Shown here in pieces: positions 1-7,414 of a stretch of DNA of 64,000 bases. The notes below the pieces were generated by a model. The model was given only the letters and a program-made list of their open reading frames with translations. It ran no database searches and was not told the origin of the DNA. A program made the position numbers and the translations under genes. The stretch spans positions 2,946,001-3,010,000 of the forward strand of contig NC_015496.1 of the NCBI RefSeq assembly GCF_000212355.1. Reading direction: 5' to 3'. Origin of the DNA: Dokdonia sp. 4H-3-7-5 (lineage in GTDB: Bacteria; Bacteroidota; Bacteroidia; Flavobacteriales; Flavobacteriaceae). Positions within the stretch are counted from its first letter, which is position 1. Every line of letters starts with the position of its first letter.

Positions 1-2371
1 GTTGAGAGAGCATTTTTTGAATCCCTTTAAACTGCAACTTCACAATATCCCTAATATCCTTTCGCGTAAGCGGACTAAACATCACAATATCGTCGATTCT
101 ATTTAAGAATTCTGGTCTTATGTTTTGTTTTAATAAACCTAATACGTCAACCTTTGCAGACTCCATCGCAGCATCTACATCTGGAATTGCCTCAAAACGC
201 TCTTTTATGATATGACTACCCATATTTGAAGTCATAATTATAATGGCATTTCTAAAGTCGGCAGTGCGGCCTTTGTTATCTGTAAGTCTACCTTCATCAA
301 GCACTTGTAATAACACGTTAAAAGTATCTGGGTGTGCTTTTTCAATCTCATCTAGTAAAACTACAGAGTATGGACGACGTCGCACGGCTTCCGTAAGCTG
401 GCCACCTTCGTCATATCCCACATATCCTGGAGGCGCTCCCACTAGACGGCTCACACTGTGACGCTCTTGATACTCACTCATATCTATGCGCGTCATCGCA
501 TTCTCATCATCAAAGAGATACTCTGCCAGTGCCTTTGCAAGTTCTGTTTTACCTACACCGGTTGTTCCTAAAAATAAGAACGAACCAATTGGTTTTTTCT
601 GATCTTGCAATCCTGCACGACTGCGTCGTACGGCATCACTTACTGCTACAATAGCTTCTCGTTGTCCTACCACACGTTTGTGCAGCTCGTCTTCTAGCTG
701 AAGTAACTTCTCACGTTCTCCCTGTAGCATTTTTTGCACTGGGATTCCTGTCCATTTTGCAACTACCTCTGCAATGTCTTCGCTGGTTACTTCTTCCTTA
801 ATAAGCGAAGTATCTGCTTGACTTGCAAGATCCTTTTGTAGCTCCTCAAGGTGCTCTTGAGCATCTTTTATTTTACCATAGCGTAGCTCTGCCACAAGAC
901 CATAATTACCTTCTCGCTCGGCAATTTCTGCTTCTATTTTATAGTTTTCTATGTCTTGCTTTGCAGTCTGTACACTCTCTACAATGTCCTTTTCAGATTG
1001 CCACTGTGCGTTAAGATCATTGCGTTCTTCCTTAAGGTTTGCTAGATCTGCACGTAGGCTTTTGAGCTTATCTTCATCTTTCTCTCGCTTGATTGCCTCA
1101 ATCTCAATCTCTAGCTGCATCACACGACGGTCTAATACGTCAAGCTCTTCTGGCTTAGAGTTGATTTCCATACGCATTTTTGCAGCAGCTTCATCCATAA
1201 GGTCAATTGCCTTGTCTGGTAAAAATCTGCTTGTAATATAGCGTTGAGATAACTTTACCGCTGCGATGATTGCATCATCCTTAATACGCACCTTGTGATG
1301 TGTCTCGTACTTATCTTTAATACCTCTAAGGATAGAAATAGCACTTTCTGTATCTGGCTCATCTACCACCACTTTTTGGAACCTACGTTCAAGTGCCTTA
1401 TCTGCTTCAAAGTATTTTTGATACTCATCAAGCGTAGTAGCACCTATGGCGCGAAGTTCGCCACGGGCTAGTGCAGGTTTTAAGATGTTTGCCGCATCCA
1501 TTGCGCCTTGACCACCACCGGCTCCCACCAGTGTGTGTATCTCATCTATAAAGAGTACGATATCGCCATCACTTTCTGTTACTTCTTTAATAACCGCTTT
1601 AAGACGTTCTTCAAACTCTCCTTTAAATTTTGCTCCAGCAATAAGTGCACCCATATCGAGGGCAAATATTTGCTTGTTCTGTAGGTTTTCTGGGATGTCA
1701 CCATCTACAATTCTATGTGCAAGACCTTCGGCAATGGCTGTTTTACCAGTACCTGGCTCTCCTACGAGTATAGGATTGTTCTTTGTACGACGCGTTAAGA
1801 TTTGTAATATGCGTCGTATCTCTTCGTCACGTCCTATTACAGGATCTAGTTTACCATTACGCGCAAGTTCATTTAAGTTTTTTGCGTATTTGTTTAAAGA
1901 ATTATAGGTTTCTTCAGCGCTTTGAGAAGTTACACGATTTCCTTTACGTACTTCGTCAATCGCTGCGCGTAAATGCTTTTCTGTCACTCCTTGATCTTTT
2001 AAGATTTGAGCTACTTTGCTTTTAGTGCTAAAGATTGCGAGTATCAAATGCTCGATAGAGACATACTCATCGTTCATTTTTTTAGCAATAATACTAGCCT
2101 CCGTGAGTGCTTTATTTGCCTCGCGACCTAGTACAATATCTCCACCAGATACTTTAGGATAGCTCTGTAACGTACTATCTAAAACTTGCTGGAATAACGG
2201 AATATTTACATCAAGCTTTTGAAGTAAGAATGGTGTAACGTGCTCATCTATTTCAAAGATTGCTTTAAAAATATGCTCATTTTCTATCTGCTGGTGGCCC
2301 ATTTCCTGAGCAATTTGCTGTGCTCTTTGGATGGCCTCCTGTGATTTTATGGTATAATTATTTATATTCAT
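1..2371 (-). CDS. clpB: ATP-dependent disaggregase ClpB (C-terminus beyond left edge)
   Basis: Hexameric cytoplasmic AAA+ chaperone that pulls aggregated proteins apart with DnaK. Translation from the ATG at 2371 gives 790 codons open to the edge; ClpB is normally about 860-870 residues, so roughly the last 75 are missing. Visible in order: Clp_N repeat domain (residues ~1-150), first AAA module with Walker A GEPGTGKT near residue 200 and [13 protein letters not shown], the coiled-coil M domain (~400-530, Glu/Lys/Leu rich), and second AAA module with Walker A GTTGVGKT near residue 600, the pore-loop motif [13 protein letters not shown] and [13 protein letters not shown]. The M domain separates ClpB from ClpC/ClpA. 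Transcribed away from ytxJ, with about 230 bp between the two starts. Confidence 0.97.
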   Translation of the reverse strand, partial: MNINNYTIKSQEAIQRAQQIAQEMGHQQIENEHIFKAIFEIDEHVTPFLLQKLDVNIPLFQQVLDSTLQSYPKVSGGDIVLGREANKALTEASIIAKKMNDEYVSIEHLILAIFSTKSKVAQILKDQGVTEKHLRAAIDEVRKGNRVTSQSAEETYNSLNKYAKNLNELARNGKLDPVIGRDEEIRRILQILTRRTKNNPILVGEPGTGKTAIAEGLAHRIVDGDIPENLQNKQIFALDMGALIAGAKFKGEFEERLKAVIKEVTESDGDIVLFIDEIHTLVGAGGGQGAMDAANILKPALARGELRAIGATTLDEYQKYFEADKALERRFQKVVVDEPDTESAISILRGIKDKYETHHKVRIKDDAIIAAVKLSQRYITSRFLPDKAIDLMDEAAAKMRMEINSKPEELDVLDRRVMQLEIEIEAIKREKDEDKLKSLRADLANLKEERNDLNAQWQSEKDIVESVQTAKQDIENYKIEAEIAEREGNYGLVAELRYGKIKDAQEHLEELQKDLASQADTSLIKEEVTSEDIAEVVAKWTGIPVQKMLQGEREKLLQLEDELHKRVVGQREAIVAVSDAVRRSRAGLQDQKKPIGSFLFLGTTGVGKTELAKALAEYLFDDENAMTRIDMSEYQERHSVSRLVGAPPGYVGYDEGGQLTEAVRRRPYSVVLLDEIEKAHPDTFNVLLQVLDEGRLTDNKGRTADFRNAIIIMTSNMGSHIIKERFEAIPDVDAAMESAKVDVLGLLKQNIRPEFLNRIDDIVMFSPLTRKDIRDIVKLQFKGIQKMLSQ

Positions 2372-2540
2372 AGTATATGTTTAATAGACTTTAAAAGAGA
2401 TAAGTACCTCTCTTTAATGTCTTGGTTTGTCCTTTGTTTGATGGACTAAAGTCAATTATTATTCCACAGCGGCTTATAGACAAAATGTCTTGTAAACTCT
2501 TGTATCAGCTGACTTTATGACTTATTTAAGAACTATTTCA

Positions 2541-2556
2541 CGCTTTCGCGAAAGCG
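2541..2556. repeat. Dispersed palindrome, perfect 16-mer
   Basis: CGCTTTCGCGAAAGCG, perfect copy in the clpB-ytxJ divergent spacer, 18 bp upstream of the ytxJ -7 box. It could influence the ytxJ promoter. See the finding on the whole family. Confidence 0.95.
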
Positions 2557-2574
2557 TAACACAGACACAACGAC

Positions 2575-2582
2575 TACCTTTG
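2575..2582 (+). promoter_or_regulatory. Bacteroidetes-type -7 box for ytxJ
   Basis: TACCTTTG matches the TAnnTTTG -7 element of the Bacteroidetes primary sigma factor. It ends 20 bp before the ytxJ ATG, giving a leader of about 13-15 nt. No clear -33 TTG is visible at the usual distance. Confidence 0.6.
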
Positions 2583-2602
2583 TAAAAAAGAACTTAATTA
2601 CA

Positions 2603-2995
2603 ATGGGAATATTCAATTCAATGTTTGGAGGAGATAAGGAGCCAAAAGAGGAAAAAGCACCTATGCCTTGGAAGCAATTAACCACATTAGAGCAACTCGA
2701 TCAAATCGCAAAAGATTCTGAAACGAAGCCACAGGCAATTTTCAAGCATTCTACAACTTGCGGTATAAGCCGTATGGTAATACGCCAGTTAGAATCTCAG
2801 TACGATATAGACCCTAATCAGTTAGATATTTATTATTTAGACCTTAAGGCGTATAGAGAAGTGTCTAACGAAGTAGGATATAAATTTCAAGTAATACACC
2901 AAAGTCCTCAGATGATTTTAATCAAAAATGGGACAGCGGTTTATGCAGATAGTCATGGAGCGATAAGTGCACAAGCACTCGCCGAAAAGATTTAA
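2603..2995 (+). CDS. ytxJ: Bacillithiol-system redox protein YtxJ (monothiol, thioredoxin fold)
   Basis: 130-residue cytoplasmic protein of the YtxJ family, monothiol thioredoxin-like proteins thought to remove bacillithiol from S-bacillithiolated proteins. The active-site stretch HSTTCGISRM (residues ~49-58) has one Cys where glutaredoxins have CPxC, and QSPQMILIKNG carries the cis-Pro of the fold. The N-terminus (GGDKEPKEEKAPMPWKQL) is a short charged tail. A -7 box lies just upstream. Its stop codon overlaps the tail of a small convergent gene. That this organism uses bacillithiol is inferred from family knowledge; no BSH biosynthesis gene is in the window. Confidence 0.88.
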   Translation: MGIFNSMFGGDKEPKEEKAPMPWKQLTTLEQLDQIAKDSETKPQAIFKHSTTCGISRMVIRQLESQYDIDPNQLDIYYLDLKAYREVSNEVGYKFQVIHQSPQMILIKNGTAVYADSHGAISAQALAEKI

Positions 2996-3141
2996 TCTAA
3001 CGCTCTTTTTGTAACCCAGATTCTATACCCGATAATCGCAAGCTGTACTTTACTAGCTTGTGTAAGGTCGAGACCACGTTTTGAATAGGAGGGAAGTACT
3101 GCCTTATTAACTTTGGCAAGAAATTTATAGAGTGTTTGCAT
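2992..3141 (-). CDS. Conserved small basic protein (49 aa)
   Basis: Short ORF starting ATG at 3141, beginning MQTLYKFLAKVNKAVLPSYS and ending IGYRIWVTKRALD. The pattern (KLLAKLNKAxLPSY...ASKxQLAIxGWRxxVTxRALD) is one I recognise as a conserved ~50-residue flavobacterial protein, sometimes mis-labelled SsrA-binding protein. It is basic, with a Trp/Tyr-rich C-terminal half and no signal peptide. It converges on ytxJ and the two stop codons overlap by two bases, so neither has its own terminator in the gap. Function unknown. Confidence 0.75.
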   Translation of the reverse strand: MQTLYKFLAKVNKAVLPSYSKRGLDLTQASKVQLAIIGYRIWVTKRALD

Positions 3142-3165
3142 ACCGTCAAAAGTAGCTAAAAAACA

Positions 3166-3192
3166 AAGCCGTAACGCTATGCGTTACGGCTT
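3166..3192 (-). terminator. Intrinsic terminator of the downstream lipoprotein gene
   Basis: 12-bp perfect stem (AAGCCGTAACGC / GCGTTACGGCTT) with a 3-nt loop. On the minus strand it is followed by TGTTTTTT, so it ends transcription of the gene at 3210-4394. Confidence 0.85.
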
Positions 3193-3209
3193 TTATCTAT
3201 TTATAAAGA

Positions 3210-4394
3210 CTAGTTATTATTTCTTAAAATAATGTCTTTTATACGGTTTTTGAGGTCTTCACCAGCGTCGTACACCATTTGCTCATTAGTAGGAAACGGA
3301 ACTGCTCTATTGCGAGTACGGTCATAAAGCTCATCTTCTAGTGCTCTTCTATCACCTCTATAGGTAGCATATCTGTGATCAAAAATAAACTCAGATGCTA
3401 GCGGAAGCGACTGCAAGACCTGATTAGTATTACTATCAGAATAGCGCACGCGGCCTACTACATTTACAGCTTTGTTCTGGATAAACTCAAAGTACGTGCA
3501 ACGTACCGTAATCATATTATCTACCAGTACTTTCTCACCATCCTCATCATAAACCACATTACCATCTTCATCCTTTAGAACGATGGTACCGTCTTTAATT
3601 AGTTTTTCTTGTTGCACCTCTCTTTCTTTGATGCGTTCTGGTGAAATATTAATCTCTGTAAAAGCAACTTCCATATTGTAGTCGTAGGATACCTCATTAA
3701 GCGGATTGCTATGATACACGGTCCAGAAATCGTTAAGGCCGTAGGTAGAGAAGTCTAACAGCTCGTTTTCTAATCGCACTGGTAACGCTATGTTACTATC
3801 ATTAAATAAAGTAACAGCAACAAAGTCTGTCCCTTTAAGATGTACAGATTCCATCATATTTTTGATGTCTTTATAACCTGGCTTAAGCGTATTTAAATAA
3901 GCTAGATCATCATAAATATTACGATAATCCTCTTTTGATGATGCAGCGGTTATGGCATCAAGGCTACTACTATATAACGAAGCAGCTAGTTTTTCCTTAG
4001 AAGATATGAGTTTATCTGTGTAGTTTACAAATTCAAAACGTGCAGATCTATTCTCGTCAATTACTTGTAAAGGTAAGATAGGTCTTATACGATCTTGACG
4101 TCTTTGTAACGATACATAGGTCTCATATATTTCTTCAAGATTTGACTGCTGATTTTCTTTTACGAGAAATGAAATACGATCTGTATCGCGCGCAGATGCT
4201 TTTGCAAATGCATCTTCAAGAAGGAGTACAAAATCTTGCTTATTCTTTTTATCTGGATTTCGTTGCAACTTCTTAAGAGTAATTGCGATGGCATCATCAT
4301 AATTACCGCTATTAAGCGTTGCAGTAGTCTTTTTTACCGAATTGCAGCTTACTACAAATACGGTAGTAAGGATTGCGAGAAATAAATTTTTCAT
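3210..4394 (-). CDS. Flavobacterial lipoprotein, repeat-like helical N-half
   Basis: 394 residues from ATG at 4394; the open frame extends 16 codons upstream, but MKNLFLAILTTVFVVSC is a clean lipoprotein signal with lipobox Cys17. After it, TLNSGNYDDAIAITLKKLQ looks like one TPR-like helix pair, and most of residues 25-200 are predicted helical. The second half is beta-rich, with a DGTIVLKDEDGNVVYDEDG acidic stretch and a conserved-looking tail (VRYSDSNTNQVLQSLPLASEF, FDHRYATYRGDRRAL). No enzyme motif is visible. Probably anchored in the inner or outer membrane facing the periplasm. I recognise it only as a flavobacterial hypothetical lipoprotein. Confidence 0.8.
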   Translation of the reverse strand: MKNLFLAILTTVFVVSCNSVKKTTATLNSGNYDDAIAITLKKLQRNPDKKNKQDFVLLLEDAFAKASARDTDRISFLVKENQQSNLEEIYETYVSLQRRQDRIRPILPLQVIDENRSARFEFVNYTDKLISSKEKLAASLYSSSLDAITAASSKEDYRNIYDDLAYLNTLKPGYKDIKNMMESVHLKGTDFVAVTLFNDSNIALPVRLENELLDFSTYGLNDFWTVYHSNPLNEVSYDYNMEVAFTEINISPERIKEREVQQEKLIKDGTIVLKDEDGNVVYDEDGEKVLVDNMITVRCTYFEFIQNKAVNVVGRVRYSDSNTNQVLQSLPLASEFIFDHRYATYRGDRRALEDELYDRTRNRAVPFPTNEQMVYDAGEDLKNRIKDIILRNNN

Positions 4395-4508
4395 CGTACA
4401 ATGGGTATTGATTGGTGATGACAACTCCAACGAGCGTGCCAAATTTATAAAAGCCCAAATGTAGCTGAAAATATACTATCGGAAAGAATGGGAAGGATGT
4501 GATTAGTA

Positions 4509-4524
4509 CGCTTTCGCGAAAACG
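4509..4524. repeat. Dispersed palindrome, one mismatch
   Basis: CGCTTTCGCGAAAACG, one change in the right arm, in the spacer upstream of the lipoprotein gene. Confidence 0.85.
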
Positions 4525-4600
4525 TGCTATATCTAAAGTAAGTTTTTAAAAAACACACACAGAGCAGGCCTTAACTCGGCGGTGTGAAGAGGTCAATTAT

Positions 4601-4645
4601 TTATCCGAAGATAAGTTCTAATGCAGTGATGATAATTTGGATCAT
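4601..4645 (-). CDS. Tiny hydrophobic ORF (14 aa) at the end of the small-protein array
   Basis: ATG at 4645 encodes MIQIIITALELIFG then TAA. It is preceded by the same leader as the three repeated genes to its right (ATCAATCAAAAA, 8-9 nt, then TTATG), which is the only reason to take it seriously. It may be a decayed fourth unit or a real hydrophobic micropeptide. There is no further support. Confidence 0.3.
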   Translation of the reverse strand: MIQIIITALELIFG

Positions 4646-4704
4646 AATAAGATTTTTTGATTGATGATTGATTGATGAATGTTGATTGATGAATTACGTA
4701 ATAA

Positions 4705-4830
4705 TTAGTTTCCTAAATGCAAGAATGTGGTTACTATATAAGAGATGCTAAGGCTCACCATAAATACGGTATAGATTCCTAGTACTTTGTTTGTTTTTAC
4801 TTGCGGCTTGTTGTTTACTTGCGTTTTCAT
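4705..4830 (-). CDS. Small single-pass membrane protein, array copy 1 (41 aa)
   Basis: ATG at 4830, 41 codons then TAA. The protein begins MKTQVNNKPQVKTNKVLG, a polar basic N-terminus, then has a hydrophobic segment from about residue 17 (VLGIYTVFMVSLSISYIV) and ends TTFLHLGN. It is nearly identical to two neighbouring units at 4934-5050 and 5127-5252. Third- and first-position differences are mostly silent or conservative (GTA/GCA, TTC/TTT), which supports real coding. No known family recognised. Confidence 0.75.
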   Translation of the reverse strand: MKTQVNNKPQVKTNKVLGIYTVFMVSLSISYIVTTFLHLGN

Positions 4831-4933
4831 AATGGATGGTTTTTGATTGATTAGTAATGATTGATTGATGAATGCTGATTGATGAATCTTGATTGATGAA
4901 TGTTGATTGATGAATGTCGGAGTGATTAATTCC

Positions 4934-5050
4934 CTAAATATAAAATGTAGTTACTATATAAGAGATGCTAAGGCTCACCATGAAGATGGTATAGATTCCT
5001 AATACTTTGTTTGTTTTTACTTGCGGTTTGTTGTTTGCTTGCGTTTTCAT
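4934..5050 (-). CDS. Small single-pass membrane protein, array copy 2 (38 aa, shorter tail)
   Basis: ATG at 5050. The N-terminus MKTQANNKPQVKTNKVLG and transmembrane stretch GIYTIFMVSLSISYIV match the other units. Near the end a small change shifts the tail so it closes as TTFYI then TAG, three residues earlier than its sisters; the sister-like GGA AAT-type codons follow out of use. The leader ATCCATCAAAAACCATCC is shared with copy 1. Same unknown function as its neighbours. Confidence 0.72.
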   Translation of the reverse strand: MKTQANNKPQVKTNKVLGIYTIFMVSLSISYIVTTFYI

Positions 5051-5126
5051 AATGGATGGTTTTTGATGGATTAGTAATGATTAATGATTGATGATTGATG
5101 AATGCTGATTGATGAAAGCTGATTGA

Positions 5127-5252
5127 TTAATTCCCTAATTGTAAAAAGGTAGTAACTATATAAGAGATGCTAAGGCTTACCATAAATACGGTATAGATTC
5201 CTAAAACTTTGTTTGTTTTTACTTGCGGCTTGTTGTTTGCTTGCGTTTTCAT
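5127..5252 (-). CDS. Small single-pass membrane protein, array copy 3 (41 aa)
   Basis: ATG at 5252, first unit in transcription order. Begins MKTQANNKPQVKTNKVLG and ends TTFLQLGN; the transmembrane segment is identical to copy 1. A weak promoter-like arrangement lies upstream on the minus strand (TTG, 20 nt, CTTCTTTG around 5300-5335), so the units may be one transcript or may each use the repeated leader. Starts in the array are spaced 202, 220 and 185 bp apart. Confidence 0.75.
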   Translation of the reverse strand: MKTQANNKPQVKTNKVLGIYTVFMVSLSISYIVTTFLQLGN

Positions 5253-5603
5253 AATAGATGTTTTTGATTGTTACTAGATGCGTTGTTTGTTATTGATGAA
5301 GCAAAGAAGTCATCTTGAACGCAGTAAAACAAATTGAAAAGAAGTTTTTAATGAAATTAACATGAATATTATAACTAGATTAATGACATAGATTAAAATG
5401 TGTAATACCAATGTCTTCAAGTTGGTTGATATATGTTAGCCACAATGCTAATAATCATTCATTGTGTTAGTTCTGTAGGGACTTTTTGAGCTATTTAGAA
5501 TTTTTGTAGGCAAATTATGGCTCATTTGAACCTTATTAATCCGATTTCATCATTTTGGAGTGAATTTTTACAAGTGGAAGTTGAAAAAAACAGCGCATAA
5601 AAA
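5253..5603. other. Non-coding stretch upstream of the small-protein array
   Basis: No convincing ORF on either strand. AT-rich. The left ~80 bp are the leader region of array copy 3. Nothing else recognised. Confidence 0.6.
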
Positions 5604-5630
5604 AGTCCGCTTTCTGATTGAAAGCGGACT
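5604..5630 (-). terminator. Orphan intrinsic terminator on the minus strand
   Basis: Perfect 10-bp stem AGTCCGCTTT / AAAGCGGACT with a 7-nt loop, followed on the minus strand by TTTTTTATG. No coding gene ends here: the next minus-strand gene (5879-6190) has its own terminator at 5834-5860. It therefore suggests an unannotated leftward transcript between about 5630 and 5830. Confidence 0.7.
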
Positions 5631-5833
5631 ATTGAAATGATATAGCTATTCCGTCCTAAATTAGAGTGCTTTAAATGTGCATGACAAAAATCCTTTCAAA
5701 AACTATTAACCTGAACAGCGATTAATTAGATTATTCTATAATCATCCAATAGTTTGTGTAAAAATGATAAGACGCAAACAAAGAAGATGCGTTTTAGAAG
5801 GGGTAGGGTCTAATCAAACTCTTGAAAACAAAA

Positions 5834-5863
5834 AAAGTCCCATCGTGTAGATGGGACTTTTTT
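5834..5863. terminator. Bidirectional intrinsic terminator
   Basis: Perfect stem AAAGTCCCATC / GATGGGACTTT, loop GTGTA, with A-tract before and T-tract after. It terminates the YtxH-like gene on the minus strand. Confidence 0.85.
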
Positions 5864-5878
5864 TTACTTAAAATCGTT

Positions 5879-6190
5879 TTATGACTTTACCGTCTTTTCA
5901 ATATTCTCTGCAGTGATGTCAATTACATCTTCTGCGTGATCTATATTTCTATTTACAGAGTTCTTAGCTTTTGCAGTCTCGCGCTCTAAAGCGTTTTTTA
6001 AGCTTGTAAGTTTTTCAGACACTTGGTCTTCAACTTCATTGTAACTTTCTTTTAGAGCGTCTCCGGCTTTTCTCGCTTTGTCTTTTAAAGCTGCTTTCTC
6101 TTCAGGAGACATTTTCTTGTATTTGTATAATCCTAAAGCTCCTGCTGCTACAGCGATTAGTCCTAATATACCTTTTGTGTTATTATTCAT
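5879..6190 (-). CDS. YtxH-like small membrane-anchored stress protein
   Basis: 103 residues from ATG at 6190; the longer open frame upstream has a Leu/Ile/Asn-rich, non-coding-like start. MNNNTKGILGLIAVAAGALGLYKYKK is a glycine/alanine-rich single membrane segment, followed by a highly charged amphipathic helix (SPEEKAALKDKARKAG...ALERETAKAKNSVNRNIDHAE) of about 75 residues. This is the layout of YtxH/apolipoprotein-like stress proteins. The cytoplasmic or periplasmic face of the tail is not determinable. Monocistronic with its own terminator. Confidence 0.7.
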   Translation of the reverse strand: MNNNTKGILGLIAVAAGALGLYKYKKMSPEEKAALKDKARKAGDALKESYNEVEDQVSEKLTSLKNALERETAKAKNSVNRNIDHAEDVIDITAENIEKTVKS

Positions 6191-6349
6191 AATTAAGTGG
6201 GTTTGATTGTTGTGATATAAAGATAATGTCAAATTTGAGCTATTGATAATACTATGATTAGATTGTGTTTTAATTAATATATTTTTGGCAATAAACACCT
6301 GCTTTTTAAGAATTAACAAGTGAGAGGTGTATGCTATTTTTTGATTTTA

Positions 6350-6365
6350 CGCTTTCGCGAAAGCA
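6350..6365. repeat. Dispersed palindrome, last base changed
   Basis: CGCTTTCGCGAAAGCA in the 214-bp spacer between the 108-residue hypothetical gene and the YtxH-like gene, immediately followed by a short hairpin (6368-6396) that probably terminates the hypothetical gene. Confidence 0.9.
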
Positions 6366-6404
6366 TAAAAAAAGCGACTCAATAAGAACCGCTTTTAATT
6401 ACTA

Positions 6405-6731
6405 TTAAGCTACCGCAGCATTACTTGCGTAGTAGTGTAGTATATTTTTATAAAATGCCACGTTACTTGGCTTATTGCGAATACATGACTTTAAGAATTT
6501 TTCTAGATTATCAAACTCTATAGTCACTTCGGCACCTTTGTTTAGTACATCTATTCCTAAGCAAACGCTATTTGTATCAATATCTAAAACAACAGATGAT
6601 GCATTAAAAAAATGTTTGATTAATGCAATGTGAAGCTGTTGAAAGCTAGCACTACGTTGAAACCTAAAATCTGTTGAATATTCAATTAAATCATTGAGAC
6701 TTTTTAAGATGGTGTTGTTTGAGTGTTGCAT
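6405..6731 (-). CDS. Hypothetical protein, 108 aa
   Basis: Soluble protein with no signal peptide, beginning MQHSNNTILKSLNDLIEYST and ending NILHYYASNAAVA. It has mixed helix and strand (SVVLDIDTNSVCLGIDVLNKGAEVTIEF) and no motif I recognise. It stands alone between the YtxH-like gene and the cold-shock gene. Its reading frame has normal codon use and a plausible ATG, so it is probably real. Confidence 0.65.
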   Translation of the reverse strand: MQHSNNTILKSLNDLIEYSTDFRFQRSASFQQLHIALIKHFFNASSVVLDIDTNSVCLGIDVLNKGAEVTIEFDNLEKFLKSCIRNKPSNVAFYKNILHYYASNAAVA

Positions 6732-7162
6732 AGCTTTTGATGTTTTTGGTTTCGTAAATTTAAAATCTAAAGTGTTAACAAAAATCTAAGGCTGAACGTT
6801 TTATAATTAGTTTAACGATAAATGACCTTTTACAAAGTACCCGAAGAGTCTATTACTCTTATGAAACTATTGGGTGAAATTATATCGCAGTTTCTTGACT
6901 AGGATAGAAATGAAAACTGATAAAAGCCTTATTATCATTTATTTATGCGGATGCTTTTTATTGTTGCTGTTATATGCTATCACGAGAGCTATCTCAAGAA
7001 TTATAAGTTTTAATTCAAAAAATAATCTTAAAGAATTTGTGAAGTGTATAATTTATATTTTTTCAATTTGGTGTGTTTACTTTCACAATGCAACAGTACG
7101 CTTATATCTTATGGCACCATGTTTGCATAACTTTAATTATTAATAAATTAAATTATAATACA
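6732..7162. other. Spacer and 5' leader region of the first cold-shock gene
   Basis: AT-rich, with only a Leu/Ile/Lys-rich ORF on the plus strand that looks spurious. A -7-like box CATGTTTG at 7118-7125 would give a ~30-nt leader for the cold-shock gene. The last 30 bp before the start are almost pure A/T, as is common for Bacteroidetes translation starts. Confidence 0.45.
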
Positions 7163-7354
7163 ATGAGTAAAGGAACAGTAAAATTTTTCAACGACACTAA
7201 AGGTTTTGGATTCATCACTGAAGAAGGAGTTGAGAAAGATCACTTTGTACACATTTCTGGATTAATCGACGAGATTAGAGAAGGTGATGAAGTGGAATTT
7301 GACCTTAAAGAAGGTAACAAAGGATTAAATGCAGTTAACGTAAGAGTTATCTAA
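7163..7354 (+). CDS. csp: Cold-shock domain protein (copy 1)
   Basis: 63-residue single CSD, an RNA/ssDNA chaperone. RNP1 KGFGFIT (residues ~13-19) and RNP2 HFVHIS are intact, then a conserved C-terminal strand LNAVNVRVI. ATG at 7163 is chosen because it starts MSKGTVKFFND as in the family; the longer frame upstream runs through AT-rich leader. It differs from copy 2 at 26666 in only four or five residues, so the two are recent paralogues. A strong terminator follows 27 bp later. Confidence 0.95.
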   Translation: MSKGTVKFFNDTKGFGFITEEGVEKDHFVHISGLIDEIREGDEVEFDLKEGNKGLNAVNVRVI

Positions 7355-7377
7355 GTTATATATACTTTCAATTAAGA

Positions 7378-7411
7378 GAAAATCCCGTCAAATTTGACGG
7401 GATTTTTTTTG
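7378..7411. terminator. Intrinsic terminator after cold-shock gene
   Basis: Perfect 24-bp palindrome (AATCCCGTCAAA then its complement, 7381-7404) with eight Ts on the plus strand. The left side is A-rich, so it may also serve the convergent kinase gene. Confidence 0.9.
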
Positions 7412-7414
7412 CTA

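Larger units (their letters stand above)
4646..5126. repeat. TTGATTGATGAATG spacer repeats between array units
   Basis: Between the repeated small genes the sequence consists largely of back-to-back variants of TTGATTGATGAATG, for example around 4660-4690, 4852-4916 and 5084-5127. The number of copies differs between spacers, as expected from slippage or unequal recombination within a tandem duplication. Confidence 0.8.

Noticed and set aside
4646-5126. CRISPR array from the TTGATTGATGAATG repeats
   Set aside because: Units are short, degenerate and mostly contiguous; the longer 'spacers' are near-identical coding copies, the opposite of CRISPR spacers.
5764-5850. 28-codon plus-strand ORF (MIRRKQRRC...)
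   Set aside because: It runs into the stem of a terminator hairpin, has no promoter or leader support and no repeat or paralogue.
6874-7143. 89-codon ORF on the plus strand before the first cold-shock gene
   Set aside because: Composition is Leu/Ile/Lys/Asn as expected from random AT-rich sequence; a -7-like box for the cold-shock gene lies inside it, and no family is recognised.
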